A stretch of DNA of 64,000 nucleotides, from positions 1-64,000 of the forward strand of contig JACTVC010000018.1 in NCBI GenBank assembly GCA_018417955.1. Reading direction: 5' to 3'. Made by a program: the position numbers and the translations under genes. The DNA comes from Laccaria trichodermophora. Taxonomy: Eukaryota; Basidiomycota; Agaricomycetes; Agaricales; Hydnangiaceae. Under the pieces are notes generated by a model. It saw only the letters and a program-made list of their open reading frames with translations, was not told where the DNA came from and ran no database searches. Of this stretch, positions 48,590 to 61,062 are shown one piece after another. The first letter of the stretch is position 1; each line of letters starts with the position of its first letter.

Positions 48590-50121
48590 TCAAGAAGTAG
48601 CGATGATCTTGCACCCAATGTCTAGCATTGCGCTGTGGCCCTCTGCTTCCCATGCTTCTAGCGTAGAAGAAGGCAATGATATAGCATCTATGGGCAAACC
48701 GGCCGCGTTCCTAGACCGAATCAAGTCACGGAAGGGTTCAAAGTGCCGCCATGCCCGAAGCTGGAAGACTACGCGACGTAGCTTTGGCCATAAATGCTCG
48801 TGACCCGCTGTTGACGGGAGTGCAAATGGTGGGGCGATAGATCCCTCCTTGTAACTGATTGAGAGTTGTTCTACAAGCGAGGTTTTGTGAACAAAGCGTT
48901 GGAAAGACTCTAGGTCAAATTCGAGGGGGAAATTGTTCAACGATAGGTTCCTCAAGTTTGGAAAGGGTTCTGCATCTAGGGGAAATAAAGTGAAGTTCGC
49001 GTGACGGAGGCTGAGGGTGTTCAGGGAAGGCGCGACGAGTCTTGTCAGGAGGGAGTCTATCAATTCTTGGTCGCGGCTAAACTCAAGCTTTTCTAAATTA
49101 GACATAACAATCGGGTAGGTCGCATGGGGATCCATGTTTGAGCCGATCATGTACCCGAGGATCGAAAGACGTGTTAGAGAGGGAATGGCCGTAATCTTGA
49201 GAAAAGCGTTCCAAGTAAACCACCCTCGAAAGACATGGGGACAATCAAAATGTAAAGTGGTGATGGAGTTGAGAGGCGGAAGGCATACGAGAGGGTTGAT
49301 GTCATCCACATAAACCGAAGAAAGTTTGGGAGCTCCTCCTTTGAATATGGCAGGTTGGATATCATCGAGCAGATCATCTTGAAAGATGTCATATGGAGAG
49401 AGACAAAAGCACTCTAGGTTGGGAGCGGCCAATGATGTCAGTTGTTCAATCCATTTTTCAAAGATGCTCTCCGACAACACCACAACGCTGATTTTTCGCC
49501 AGCGTTCAACATAGGGAATAGTGGCGTTAAGCAGTGCCGCCCGTCCCGCCTCAGTGACGGAATCGACCTTGACCGCGCCAGGGTAGGAGAAGTCAAAGTT
49601 AAACTCAAGTAGATGGAGCGGGCCAGCCCTATGAAGGTATGTGTCAAATCTATCCCTGGCCGTGCGCCAATCATCTTTGTCATTAAATGTGAAGGTGGTC
49701 CAGAGGTTCGGGAGACGAATGGCAGTATCCCTCCATTCCTTGCAGACGTGCGATATTGCAAGAATTATTCGATCTCGCTGTTTGCCGGGGTGGTATTCGT
49801 CGTCTACAGACGACTGGAGATTGTCGACTGCTTCTAAAAATATGATGCAAAGGGTTTCGTTAGGAAGGGAGGAAATGGGGGGAATTGTGGCATTGTAGAG
49901 TGTTCCGTATTCGACCCGCACCCCGGCGATTTTTTCCGCAAGGGCATCCACCTCAAGTAAGAGCTTATCTCGCTGGGTCTCTAGTATAATCCTCTTGCTT
50001 GCCAGTTTATGGAGAGACGACTGGACGTTGTCTTTGGTTCCAAGGATACCTGTCGTCTGTTGGCCATTTATCAGATGAACGCGTCTTGGACGGACGAGAA
50101 ACTCACTTGATCACTGTTCAT
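48590..50121 (-). CDS. F-box-like protein with LRR-like region
   Basis: A first exon MNSDQ (from ATG 50121) is followed by a ~55-base intron and the main exon starting TTGILGTKDNVQ. An N-terminal coiled-coil helix (KRIILETQRDKLLLEVDALA) precedes VEYGTLYNATIPPISSLP and the F-box-like NETLCIIFLEAVD. AISHVCKEWRDTAIRLPNLW follows, which is the hallmark of this mushroom F-box subfamily. The remaining ~330 residues are leucine-rich. The same layout (coiled coil, EYG(A)LYN, LP..I, ISHVC.EWR) is shared with the pair at 58-62.6 kb, so these are members of one family. Confidence 0.87.
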
Positions 50122-50432
50122 CCTAGTCCAGGAGATGATCGATCTGGTTACTGATCTTTTGCACAAGGGAAGATTGCAAGCCGTTCGAGCTCGCCGGTCT
50201 TTAAGTACACGGCAGCAAGCGTTGACCCTTACATGAGTAATCAATGACTCCGAGGCCACGTTTTCCACTAATCTGTTGAAAGGTCAATGGATCACAGCCA
50301 ATGTTTAGACACGATTCCACTTACGAATTCAGGCTGTTAGCAGCTATGGACAGGTCAATCAGATGGACTTTGCATAAAACAATGTGCATCTAGAATTCAT
50401 CCTGCTTATACGGAGTACACGATGGAAGGTGA

Positions 50433-52193
50433 TCAAGAAATCGAAGGTGGGACGCGGATGGTGATGTTCTCTACGACATACTCTGAGTCTGCATAACCAA
50501 GCACCTGAGAAAGATGTGAGCTGTAAATGTAATCAGATAGTCGGTCAATATTGGTTTTGATGTCAGTAGAATGTCAAATATGCACCTATTCAATCCTTTC
50601 ACTCTGACAATCTGCGCCGAGTTGTAGTTTGCTAAACCCCTACCAACCTCTAGTATGTCTTCCTCTACATGTGCGACCTCTTCCTCGCGTTGGGCAGGTG
50701 TCAAGTCATCTTCCGAAACCTCAGTGCTCCATTGAGTGGGCGTATTCGGGCGGGTGATCTCAAGCGCCCTTGCGTATGCTTTCCTCTCATCTTCCTGCTG
50801 CCCTCCATGACGACGAATGGCGATTCTCACAGCCTGACCAGAGGCAAATGCGCCTACGACACCCACCACGCCTGCCGCGAGCAACCTGCCACCCGATTCG
50901 CGTTTTGACAGGACATGATGTGCACCTGCGTCGATGATCACGCTACCGGATGGGAACAGCGTGTGGCTAGTCCATGATTTTAGATCTCGCATGGGCGTTG
51001 GTGACGCCGTAAATACAGTGTGTGGGGGACGTAGAAGGGAAGCAGGGGAGGAGGTGCCGCTTGATGGTGTGCTGGAGCTATATTGTTGGTGTTGGGGGCC
51101 AGAGGTATCACCTGGGGAAGGGAGAGAGGCCGTTGAAGCGGAGAGTGGCCGTGCCATGGGAGAATATCGCGCGTGGTATTCGATGATGCTGAAGATATTT
51201 TCTGGCCTTTTGCTTGAAGTAATAATGGTTGTCACACCAGCTGCCGTGGCGATTTCAGCTGCAATGAGTTTTGTCTCCATTCCTCCAGTCCCAAGGCTGG
51301 AGCCGAGCGTCGTGGTACTTACTATTAAGAACATGAGTATGGCCATCTTGGATGATGTAGAGATCCCACCTTCTGAACGTATGGCAGATATCGAACTCAC
51401 TACCTCGATCTGCTTTGCAGAAGGATCTTTTCGTGGATTCGATGTATAGAGCCCGTCCACGTCCGTCAGAAGAAAGAGGTAGTCCGCGTGAATCATTGAA
51501 GAGGTTATGGCAGAAAGGGTATCATTATCTCCAAATTTGATTTCCTGTGAAAACGTATGACCTTTCTGCCTAAGGAAGCTAGCTCTCGCCACTCACGCTA
51601 ACGGAGACCGTGTCGTTCTCGTTAACGATTGGGACGACACCCATAGAGAGTAGTTCCTTGAAGGTATTGACAGCGTTGAGATACCGCGTTCGCTACTTGA
51701 GATGGTTAGGATGTAGCCGTAATGCGAGCAGAAAACAGAACATACATCCGAGATATCGCCTCTCGTCAAGAGAACTTGTGCTATCGGCTGCTCCAATTGC
51801 CCGAAGAGGTTATCCCATAATGCGATTAATCTTCCTTGCCCAATCGCTGCCAATGCCTGCAATCCGCTCAATCAAAAGTTCATTGCCGGTCGAGGTCAAA
51901 CAAACCTGCTTCCCAGATAGACTCTTTGGTCGATTGGGCATGTCCATGCGCTTTAATCCGACCCCAATGGCGCCAGAGCTCACAAGGACGACTTTGTGCC
52001 CCTGTCTCTTGAGTTGCACAACAGTTTCCACGATGGAAGACAAGGTCGACAACAGTGGCTGATGTGTCGTTTCATGAACGATGGAAGAGGTTCCTAACTT
52101 GACAATTGATGATAAAACAGCTGTATTTCATTGGCACCCACCAAGCTTGATCACGATGGTGCATGGTGGTCCTCCAATGCGTAAGCGAGTCAT
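50433..52193 (-). CDS. PRO1: Glutamate 5-kinase (gamma-glutamyl kinase) with PUA domain
   Basis: ATG 52193 gives [17 protein letters not shown], then [20 protein letters not shown]. Kinase (amino-acid kinase fold) motifs follow: [20 protein letters not shown] joined to [75 protein letters not shown] and [20 protein letters not shown]. After a Ser/Pro-rich insert, the C-terminal PUA domain is seen ([39 protein letters not shown]), ending [19 protein letters not shown]. The enzyme phosphorylates glutamate in the first step of proline synthesis and is usually feedback-inhibited by proline. The final exon needs an intron after VKGLN (GTGCAT...TTTACAG). Confidence 0.93.
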
Positions 52194-53408
52194 CGCTGTG
52201 TTAAGAGTCGAATCCTCTCAAAGGCCTCAGGGGAAAGTATTGGAATGAGTTTTCCGTTACCGTTCTATGTCGGAAGCAATCAAAGATCTGTTGGAACCAA
52301 GTGAGTTGAGGAAGAAATTTTACGCATGTTGATTATCGGGGCATCGTGGTTTCGGAGCCTGATCCCCACTTTCACTGAACATTTCTTGATGTCGTCCATT
52401 TGACTGTTGGTGCTGAGGAAGATGGTCGACGCCAATGGCGTCGTAGAAAGGTGCGCCATTTCCAAGTTGAACTTCATATTCTTCTGATAAGCGTTTAGCT
52501 TCAGGCTCTAATGCCAGACGTTAGTCGTCCCGAAGCTATCGTTTCCGTTCATTGCATGTCAGACCCTCCGTAAAACCGCCAGCGCCGCGCTCCCCTTTCC
52601 GAAGACTCTGCGTTAAGGCTCGTGAACGACAATCTACACGCTCCAGCTTTTTTAATATGCCACCATGCCTCGTCCTTTCCAAATCCATCATTCCACCACT
52701 TATAAGTATGGCTATGACGAAACTAAGCAACACCCGACAGCCCGTCCCTTCCACCAAGCTGTGTTTATGAGTATCCTACACGGTGCTCTGTAACCGCTGG
52801 TGGTCGTGGACTCCTTAAAGGAAACAGGCTGGATGAAGGTCGTATAATTTGCAATCGGAGCCTATGACGATCTTTCCATCTGTATAGTGCCAGGTATTGA
52901 GTATATGGTGGTGCTGCTTTGACGCACTTACACAAGGATTCAGAAGGGCGCCATGCTCTCGCCATGACAAAAATTTGGCCCTCCATCCCACGTTTTCCAG
53001 GGTACGTCCCAGCAGTGGTAAACTTGAGCCAGGAGCAGTCCGGATCCCGAACGAGCACTCTGCCAGTACCTTTTATGAGTGTCTGTCGTTGAGGAGGTTG
53101 AAAGAAATATACACTACATAGTAGGTCAGCTAAGTACTAATATGGATCTCTGCTACAAACTTCTCATCCTTACCTTGATTCTCAAAGCACTGGAAACATG
53201 CGACTGCTGCTCTTCCATTAATTCCAGGAACAGAAAGACACCAGTTGACCTTTTGGGTCGCCTTCATCAATCTGCCATGACAAAATTTTCAATCTGCAAT
53301 GTTGCCTACAAGTTCTTCATCGTACTATCATATGATGCCGGCGGAGACTTAATCAATCAGAGATTCTTCAAGTTGCACGAAATTCACAGCATATATGTCT
53401 AGAACTTT
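52194..53408. other. Intergenic region
   Basis: No supported gene. About 53250-53385 (GGGTCGCCTTCATCAATCTG...) resembles 41299-41420 beyond the end of copy B in the same, not inverted, orientation. The repeat neighbourhood is therefore more complex than a single inverted pair. Confidence 0.4.
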
Positions 53409-55432
53409 AACCAGCATTCGGCACCATACGCATTCCATACGGGACGGTTCACATCAACGATGAAACTCGGTGCTTCTGACCATTCTCAACCTCTCAATCA
53501 TTCGACGCGGAATAACAATCCAACTTCATTCCAAATTACGGCACTGATGGTTTCGGTTTCCGAAGCTTTGTCATCTCCGCAACGAAGCAAAGTTTTGGAG
53601 TGGGATCGTCCTAACCAGCTTATTCAGTGTTATTTAAATGCCGTGGGTTTTGCTCTTCAGGTGGGTCTGTCTGTTCTTGTTCTTCGCATATGCTCATTGG
53701 CGAGACAGCTGATGTGCTTTTTACAATGTTGAGAAGGTTCAGTTTGAATGGATATTGCCCTTGAACCTGGGCCCATCGAGGCAATAATATAGTAAGTAAC
53801 TCCCATAACACTTAGAATTGAAGGGATATTGATCAATTCGTATCGAAACAGTATATGGGTTGCGAATCATGTCAACGCAGCGTGTTACCGCGAAGTCTAT
53901 GCAAACACGTCGCTCACGAACGCTTGTCGAACCTTTGGAATAAATCATAGTGGTTCGTTTTGATGCTACTCAACCTCCGAGATACAGTGGCTAACAATCA
54001 CTCCAGATGATGCAAACCCCTCATCGCTTGCTGACTTCCAGCGAGTCCTACAATTAGGATCGCAAGAGAACCAGCAAGGGAAAAATTGGGCGTTGCACAC
54101 GTGGTGAACAATTCCGAAGACGTATGACTACCCAGCCTCCTCACGGCGACATGGGCGCCATACGCTCAACGGCTACTGCCCTGGTGCACGGCCGAAACCG
54201 CCCCAGCTCCCCCGTGATAAGAGAAAAGAAAAAGAAAGAAGAAAAAAAGAAGAAAAAAGAAAATTCCCGAAGGCGTGTGGCTGTCCAGCCTCCTCACGGT
54301 GACATGGATGCCAACGCTCAACGGCTACCGCCCTGGTTCACGGTGTCGGCACCGTCCCAGCCCCCCGTAGTAAGCCGCCTCTCGCCAAACGGACGCATCC
54401 ACTACTCCGCGAGATCAACCGCCCGCCTCGCCGGTCACGACAGAGCCGCTATGTCGCCCCAGCACCCCGTCCTCTCCGAAGACGTGCGACTGTCCAGCCT
54501 CCTCACGGTGACATGGATGCCCACGCTCAACGGCTACTGCCCTGGTTCACGGTGTCGGTACCGTCCCAGCCCCCCGTGGTAAGCCGCCTCTCGCCAAACG
54601 GACGCCTCCACTACTCCGCGAGATCAACCGCCCCCCTCGCTGGTCACGACAGAGCCGCTGTGTCGCCCCAGCACCGCACCCTCCCCGTGCGCACCTCCAC
54701 CTCCACACCACGCCTAACGTACACAGAAAAGGAAAGGACATAGTTACCTCAATAATTCATGGCCAGCGATGTTAACCAGGATCCTGTTGGGCGAGTTAGT
54801 ACATTCGTTCTATTACCTTGAGCAGCTCGCCGTGGCCCATATCTTGCGAAGCCGGCGTGAAGATGTTGTGTGTCGAACCGTCGAAGATGGAGGAGAGGAT
54901 GGAGAGGATGCCTAGTGGAGGGAGCGGAGTGTGGCTGCAAAGGCGAGTTTGAGTGAAGGTGGTGGTGGTAGACCGAGGTCAAGTTGTGAAAGACATAGAA
55001 CGCATCCTGGCGTGGTTTTTATACCTTTTTGGAATGGCTGACCATCGGGAAGTCCCTTGGGTGTTAAAAATAGAATGACTGTCATATGTACCATGGTTGA
55101 ATTTCAGCTTTTTTTACGACTACGTTCAAGAAAATAACGATTTAGTAGGACGCCGAGCAAACTACGGGTCGCCTACCCTAGGCGGTAAACTTTCTTGGCC
55201 TAAAGAAAAGAGTTTCAAAGTTAGGCATGGCTCTCAACATCGCGCTCGAGTCGTCGAACATGGCAGAACAAATATCTTTTCAACGCCTTTTACTATTTAA
55301 TCCATGATTGGGTCAAGTTGGGTCACTGACACTGAATCAGGGTATCTATAATGAACTATAGTATGACTATTTTTTCCAAATCGCTCACCTCAACCGCAAC
55401 ATGGTAGTTTTTACTTTGCTCGTTTTCTTGTG
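53409..55432 (-). repeat. Dispersed repeat, full-length copy C (about 2.02 kb), inverted relative to B
   Basis: The reverse complement matches copy B end to end (TAACCAGCATT at 53409 mirrors AATGCTGGTTA at 41291; GCTCGTTTTCTTGTG at 55418-55432 mirrors B's start). It contains the same 209-base tandem units, T-rich/A-rich spacer, TATA context and AT-rich tail. The A-rich stretch near 54215-54265 is longer than the equivalent in A and B, and scattered substitutions separate the copies. Confidence 0.87.
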
Positions 55433-56061
55433 TCAGTCTCGGCTTCATCGTACAATTGCCACGGAAACGACTACGACGAGTTGAAGAAAAAGGAGTTCAA
55501 GATGGATGTTGCACCTTGGTTCGAAGCTGCTCAGAAGGATAAGTACTCTGACTGGACCAGATGTGTATATTTATCTCGAATAACGAGGTGGCGACCGTGC
55601 ACTGGTCCTCCACCCAAAGATGCACTGTGTGACCAGCCAGCTAGTATGTTATTTCTGCGACGACATCGTGGCGCCTTCCGACCTACGTAGTACCATTCCA
55701 ATTCTTCTTTCTCGCCTCGGTCGTTTCACCGGGATATCGATATTCCTGGCGAGGGATTCGGAACAATTGGAGAAATAAATTCCTGTCTCCAAGTAATTTT
55801 ATGTCAGAATGCGGTGTTGAAAGTCATCTGGCAGGGCCCTAACATCCACCGTGGATGTTAAATGCTTTCGTTGATGTGAGTGGATCGGCGGGGCACTTTT
55901 TACGAGTCGGAGTCCAAGTCCATATGCAAGCGTCCTGAATGGAATATGGGAGCGAGAGATGAGCGAGTACTTCTAGAATAGTCGACGCCTTGGAAGTTGT
56001 GATAGATATGTTCGTACATGTAACTATACATCTAGAAGGGGGGATATGAATGTGAATACTG
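55433..56061. other. Intergenic region
   Basis: A plus-strand frame at 55430-55690 containing EFKMDVAPWFEAAQKDKYSD reads somewhat like protein but has no partners or recognised family. The rest is the 3' flank of the PC-esterase gene. Confidence 0.35.
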
Positions 56062-57861
56062 TTAGGTAGAGGACTCATTTGTGGTTAATCCTCGAGACCT
56101 CTCTTTCCGTTCCGATTCCATGATCAATAGGTGGTATATATGATGAGTCCACGCTTCGATGACAGCAGGAAGGCACCCTACACAACCCGACTTGAACTTT
56201 TCATCATAGGCAAGGAAGGGAGGAATCACTTACAATGAAGACAGTCTTCATTCGGTGTTTGATGCCCGTCAGGTCTCTGCAACATCTGATCCCAAAGATC
56301 CATGTAAAACCACTGGGCCCCAAGGCTCTTATACGGATTGACCCCTGTCCCTTTCAGAATGGCCTCCCTCTCTCTTTGGAGTCGGGCAGTGGTTCGTCTC
56401 CAAACGTGGTTATGGACCTGGAACAAATCCCAGTCCCACTTCTTCCGGCCTACTCTTTCGTCCTCGTTTTCAAAAGGCTCAATAAGGCGCTCTACAACAT
56501 CCTGTTCGGCCGCTTCAGCGTCTGCGGCGTTGATATATGGCTCAGTGTGGTCGCCACAGTTGGGATGTCCTGGAGAAGTCGAACGGTAATAGACGGACAG
56601 CCGAGAGATAGGTGATAGTCGGGAAGTAATCAGCCGAACCTACATTCAAAAGATATTAGCTTTGACGAGTGTGAGATAAGTGCGGGAATACCATTTGCCT
56701 ATAAGATTCTGTCACCCTTGATTGTTCGTCAATGTCAGAAGACCGCGGTGGGAGCATGTTCAGTTCGTGTCTTGACCACTAAAGACGTATTGTTTTAGCT
56801 AGGAGTCCCCGTTGAATGAGCTTTATAAGGATACTTGCATGAGCGCCAGCGTTCATGACGAGCACTGTATCTTCGGTCACAGTCTCTTCCTCTCCTCGTC
56901 TGGGAGTCGATGCATTCTTGACGAATGTCTCCCAATCTTCGACGCGTTGAAAGTCGTGATACCAGGTATACACTTTGGGTGCACCCAACCGTTCTGTTAT
57001 CGTGCGAATATCCGCTTCGCCAATAAGCATGTGGTCTTCGAGCATAGTTATGACCGGACGTCTGAGACGCGACTCTGGGACCCCAGCTCGTTCCAAAATA
57101 CGTTTCGTGCTCGGCGCGCCTGGTCTGAGAACGTGCTGATGCACATTTTTGTGATTATACAGTGCCAGATAGGGTGGGTCAACGTCGAATTGAATATCAG
57201 CCATCCTCATTGAATAACCGAGGATATGAAAATGCTGTTGGGTTATCGAGTCTGAATTTGCTGTCAGCAGAAGAGCCCAAGTTAGGATAAGCAAAAACAC
57301 ACCTCCGATAAGAATGACGCCCCCGGGGCTCCTCAAACACCGAACGAGAAACGCTTCTGGGTCCCATTGCTTCATCTTGCCAGAACTTGGGTTCCAAACC
57401 CAATTGTTCAAATCAACGATCCGTTTCTCTTCCGCACGCTGTTGTTCTTCCTCCGTCCTAATGACATCGGGAGGGGCCAGACTAGGACATCGCGACCACG
57501 TTCCATCCTGACGGTTTGCATATGCCGTTTGAAAGTCAGCCAAAGACGTGAATTGAGGGCTTCGAGGTTTCCAGGAGCCTCTTGAGCACTCGTCACCCTC
57601 GCACCATGGTGAAATGGGTGTAGGTGTTTTCTTTGGCGTGGTGTTCGCGTTTTTGATGTCGTTACTTGGTATTCTGCCGCTGTGGGTATCATGGCTAAGA
57701 ATCGGAAGTTTAGGCGGCGTTGGACCCCAAACGAAGCAAAGGAGAACGAGAACGGAAGCAACGACGGTGAATGCCAGCAAACGGCTTCGTCTGGTGTTAC
57801 TCACTGCCATCACCGCAAAGGCATCAGTGAGGGGAATGGCTGTGTTGATGCAATTGGTCAT
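56062..57861 (-). CDS. PC-esterase / SGNH-fold (TBL-like) type II membrane protein
   Basis: Exons 57861-57303, 57251-56839, 56778-56716, 56639-56234 and 56177-56062. After MAVSNTRRSRLLAF (alternative start ATG 57810) comes one membrane anchor, TVVASVLVLLCFVW, then a Pro-rich stem, CEGDECSRGSW, the split nucleophile motif GVILIG-DSITQQHFH, WSRHELNMLP, RSTSPGHPNCGD, AQWFYMDLWD, and the catalytic-type EDCLHWCLPAVIEAW. GDS plus DxxH...WCLP is the pattern of plant TBL/PMR5 and fungal CAS1-like polysaccharide O-acyltransferases and esterases. It is therefore probably Golgi-located and acting on glycans. Substrate unknown. The intron 56838-56779 has a GC donor (GCAAGT). Confidence 0.85.
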
Positions 57862-57986
57862 GGCGTATTTTATTTTTAGCTCGTGGTTAAAAATAGGTTT
57901 TGGTTCCGTTCCAATTTGGATATGGTATCGAAAACATAACAGAGAACAGTGAGTAAGATGTAAATTTTTTCGCCGGTGGGTAGTTT

Positions 57987-59471
57987 CTAGTATTCTATGG
58001 TGAAAAAATCTTCCTCTGCCGGGACGTCGACACCTGGTGGCCACGAAAGTATTTTCGGCTTGTCGGGAAGGCTTTCCAGGAGCACGCACATCGATCTGAG
58101 TATTTCATAATCCTCATGGTCATCTTCATCGAATGGCCATTCTCCGGTGTCAGTGCAAATTGTCAATTTCGGGTTCCCAACCATTCGAGCGAAGTCGATA
58201 TAGGGGGAAATAGGGTGGTCTTCGTCGAGCCGAGAGCTTGTTAAAAATTTGACTTTCCGCCAAGACTTGATTCCATTCTCGAGGAATGGCCTAGTGACGC
58301 ATTCGAGCATGCTTTCAGGTCCTGAATCATCCAAAATTGTCAGGTGGGTGACATGTGGCGTGAGGGCTACGAGGGAGTTTATGAAGGCCGGGTCGTAGTC
58401 CGGGCACTCGATTAGTTCCAAAGAATGCAGGTTGGGGAATGACCGCGTAAATTGAGGAAGAGGGTTAGGGATGAGCCGAAGTGTTACCCTTTTAATAATC
58501 AGCGTCTCGAGTAGTGGCGCGACCAGGAAAGGGAGGAAATATCCAACAAAATTATAGTCTTCACCGTAGCGGAGATGTTTCAGACTATTCATGGTGATTT
58601 TAGAAGTCTGAGGCGATTCAGGCTCCCAAAAGTGTGAGCCGACAATCGACAGACTGGCCAGTGACGGTAAAGCAAGGAGTTCGAGGAACATGCTAAAACT
58701 CCCAAACGTCCAGGCGTCTATCTCATCCTCGAGTCGCAGTACTGTGATATTAGAGAAGGGTGGGGGATAATTCCGAAACGAGGTTCCATCCAGCCGAACA
58801 TAGAAAAGCTTTGGCGCACCACGCAAAAATACTGAAGGGGTCAACCTCTCGGAATCAGGGCCTCCCTCTGGATCACTTGAGCTGGCACACATCGTAAAAT
58901 ATTGGAGAATGGGAGCTTTCAACCATTGTAATCTGTCTCTGAAGCCATACATAGGGACGTCCACGCCGGAAAAGAGGGAGAATCGCCTCCAACGGTCAAC
59001 ATGCGATATCGTGTTATCAAGCATGGAATTGAACAATGTATGTGATGCCTCGCCCAAGGCGGATTCGGAAAATGTAAAATGGAGGTCTAGAGGATGAGAA
59101 CCCGACCGCTCCAAGTATGCAACGAGTCGGTCAATCGGAATCCGTTTCGGCAGTTTAGAAGCGTTGTACCGAAAGTTGTACCACAGGGATCGGAAGGACA
59201 AAGCAACGGCACGCCATTCCCTACAAACATGCGAGATGGCGACTTCTATGAGAGGATTCCTTGGGATTCCTTCAATGAATGACGCGTCATGGGCCACCTC
59301 GAACATGCGGCACATTATCTCGATGGGAAGGTTCAAGACGGGGGCTGTCTTGTTGTACAGCGCTCCATATTCGGCTTGGGTTTGGATAATTTTGAAGTCG
59401 AGTTCTTGCCTCTCTAATTGAAGTTTCTCTAATTTTTCTGCGAGCTCGCGAAGTTTGCTTTGCCTGGACAT
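57987..59471 (-). CDS. F-box-like protein, downstream copy of a tandem pair
   Basis: A single uninterrupted exon from ATG 59471 (MSRQSKLRELAEKLEKLQLE) to the stop at 57987. The N-terminal coiled-coil helix is followed by QAEYGALYNKTAPVLNLPIE and IMCRMFEVAHDASF (F-box-like). AISHVCREWRAVALSFRSLW comes next, then about 370 residues of LRR-like sequence ending DVPAEEDFFTIEY. Compared with its partner at 61063 it is colinear, with small indels (for example IDAWTFGSFSMFLELL against WACWTFTMFLEIL). It is a presumed ubiquitin ligase adaptor. Confidence 0.88.
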   Translation of the reverse strand: MSRQSKLRELAEKLEKLQLERQELDFKIIQTQAEYGALYNKTAPVLNLPIEIMCRMFEVAHDASFIEGIPRNPLIEVAISHVCREWRAVALSFRSLWYNFRYNASKLPKRIPIDRLVAYLERSGSHPLDLHFTFSESALGEASHTLFNSMLDNTISHVDRWRRFSLFSGVDVPMYGFRDRLQWLKAPILQYFTMCASSSDPEGGPDSERLTPSVFLRGAPKLFYVRLDGTSFRNYPPPFSNITVLRLEDEIDAWTFGSFSMFLELLALPSLASLSIVGSHFWEPESPQTSKITMNSLKHLRYGEDYNFVGYFLPFLVAPLLETLIIKRVTLRLIPNPLPQFTRSFPNLHSLELIECPDYDPAFINSLVALTPHVTHLTILDDSGPESMLECVTRPFLENGIKSWRKVKFLTSSRLDEDHPISPYIDFARMVGNPKLTICTDTGEWPFDEDDHEDYEILRSMCVLLESLPDKPKILSWPPGVDVPAEEDFFTIEY

Positions 59472-61062
59472 GTCGACAGTTGACGATAACTAACTAGATA
59501 GAAGTTGAGTATGACGGGAATACGGTTATGTCGGAACGGATCGCATACCTACCAAACTCTCTGGGCAATGTAGGTGCGGGCACTTTGTATGTGCATATTT
59601 TCCACTCTTTCCGCCTACCCCCATGATCTCCATGTACAAGAAACTTGTATTTCGCCAAGGCTAGCAAACGACCAAGCCCTGCGACGGCTTTGTCCCACCC
59701 GAGAATTCAATGAAGCCACAAGCGATAATAATTCTATGATCACAGCCCAGCATCAGGTCGAAGCTTGATATTGGAAAGGTCACTTCATGAGAATGGAGTC
59801 TCAATGCATTGAGCTCCGAATGGCTCTCCCAGCCTCTCTGGGCCCTCTCCGCCAACCTGATTGTCGGGCCCACTTTCGACCTAGATCTCAGCGTCGTCTG
59901 TAGATCAGGGAGGGAGTTTAGGGTTACGTTCTCTCACGATAACTCATCCGTGTAGCTAATGACTCAATTTCAATCAGTGGCAGTCTCATCGCACAAGCAG
60001 CGTTCATTCGCCTTGATAACATTGCCAACACCTACCGGAAGCCTAGGCACTCTTTAAGACCGACCAGGGAGCTCGAGGTCATCGGCGACCTAAGGTGTGG
60101 GAACTGGGCGAAGAGGATGGTACTCTCTTTACGTTTCTGCTTTTCTATTCAATCTTTCTTGGTTGGACAAGCTCTACACTCTTCCTTTCGATTCAGCGAC
60201 CAATGAAGTCCTGCCTTGGACCTTTTGTTCTTATTTTGAAATATGATCATCATTGTTTAGACTCAAATCAACAAATTGCAGACGATGAACGACGCCAAAT
60301 TGAACGTATGAAGAAACTGGGACATTCGATCATTACAAAAGGGCACAGGCATCATGATATGAAGGACAAGAAGTTGCAAGCGTTGTTCCAGATGTGTGCA
60401 TACAGCAATGATGACCACTCGAAAGTGACCGTAAACTCATCTGTATAATCGTCTGAATTCAACGTCAGCTGCAACGAGTGAACATGTCGAACTATCCAAT
60501 TCCAAGTTGCGCTGAAGACCCCTGAAATGGACTCGTAGCAAGGTGGATCGTTCGATCTAACAAGTTGACTGTCGGCTGATTGACGTCAAATCAACGATAC
60601 CGAACCACGCCTAATTGTTCAGCAATGGAGGAGCAGGGTATAAGTCGGTATCCAGCGTGGCTCCAGACACCACAGGACACCTCAAGAATGCTCAACACGA
60701 CAACTTGAAGTTGACTGCAAGCAGGTAGTCCAAAACTATGGTAAAGATGTGAGTCAACGAAGTTAGATCTTTCGAGGACAACAATGACAACGACGACGAC
60801 GTGAGGTAGCATGATGGGTATGTTGCGTGACGCCCTTCTTCATAATCAAGAGGTACCCAAACGGATCACTTCTTAATTGCAACAAAAGGTATGCCAGGGT
60901 TTTTCATAGCGCCCCTTTTCAGAGTGCGGAGGCCCAGATTGGAGGCGACAGATCAGACGGCTCAGCGACTTCGAGTGGGTCCGTTGCAATTTGGATAGGA
61001 ATGGTATCGAAAACATCAGAAAGAACGGTGAATGATTTTTCGCCAGTGGGGAACTTCTAAAC

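Noticed and set aside
60095..60448. Gene in the spacer of the tandem duplication
   Set aside because: The matching frame in the second unit (63233-63508) has a different length and C terminus, so coding constraint is not supported.
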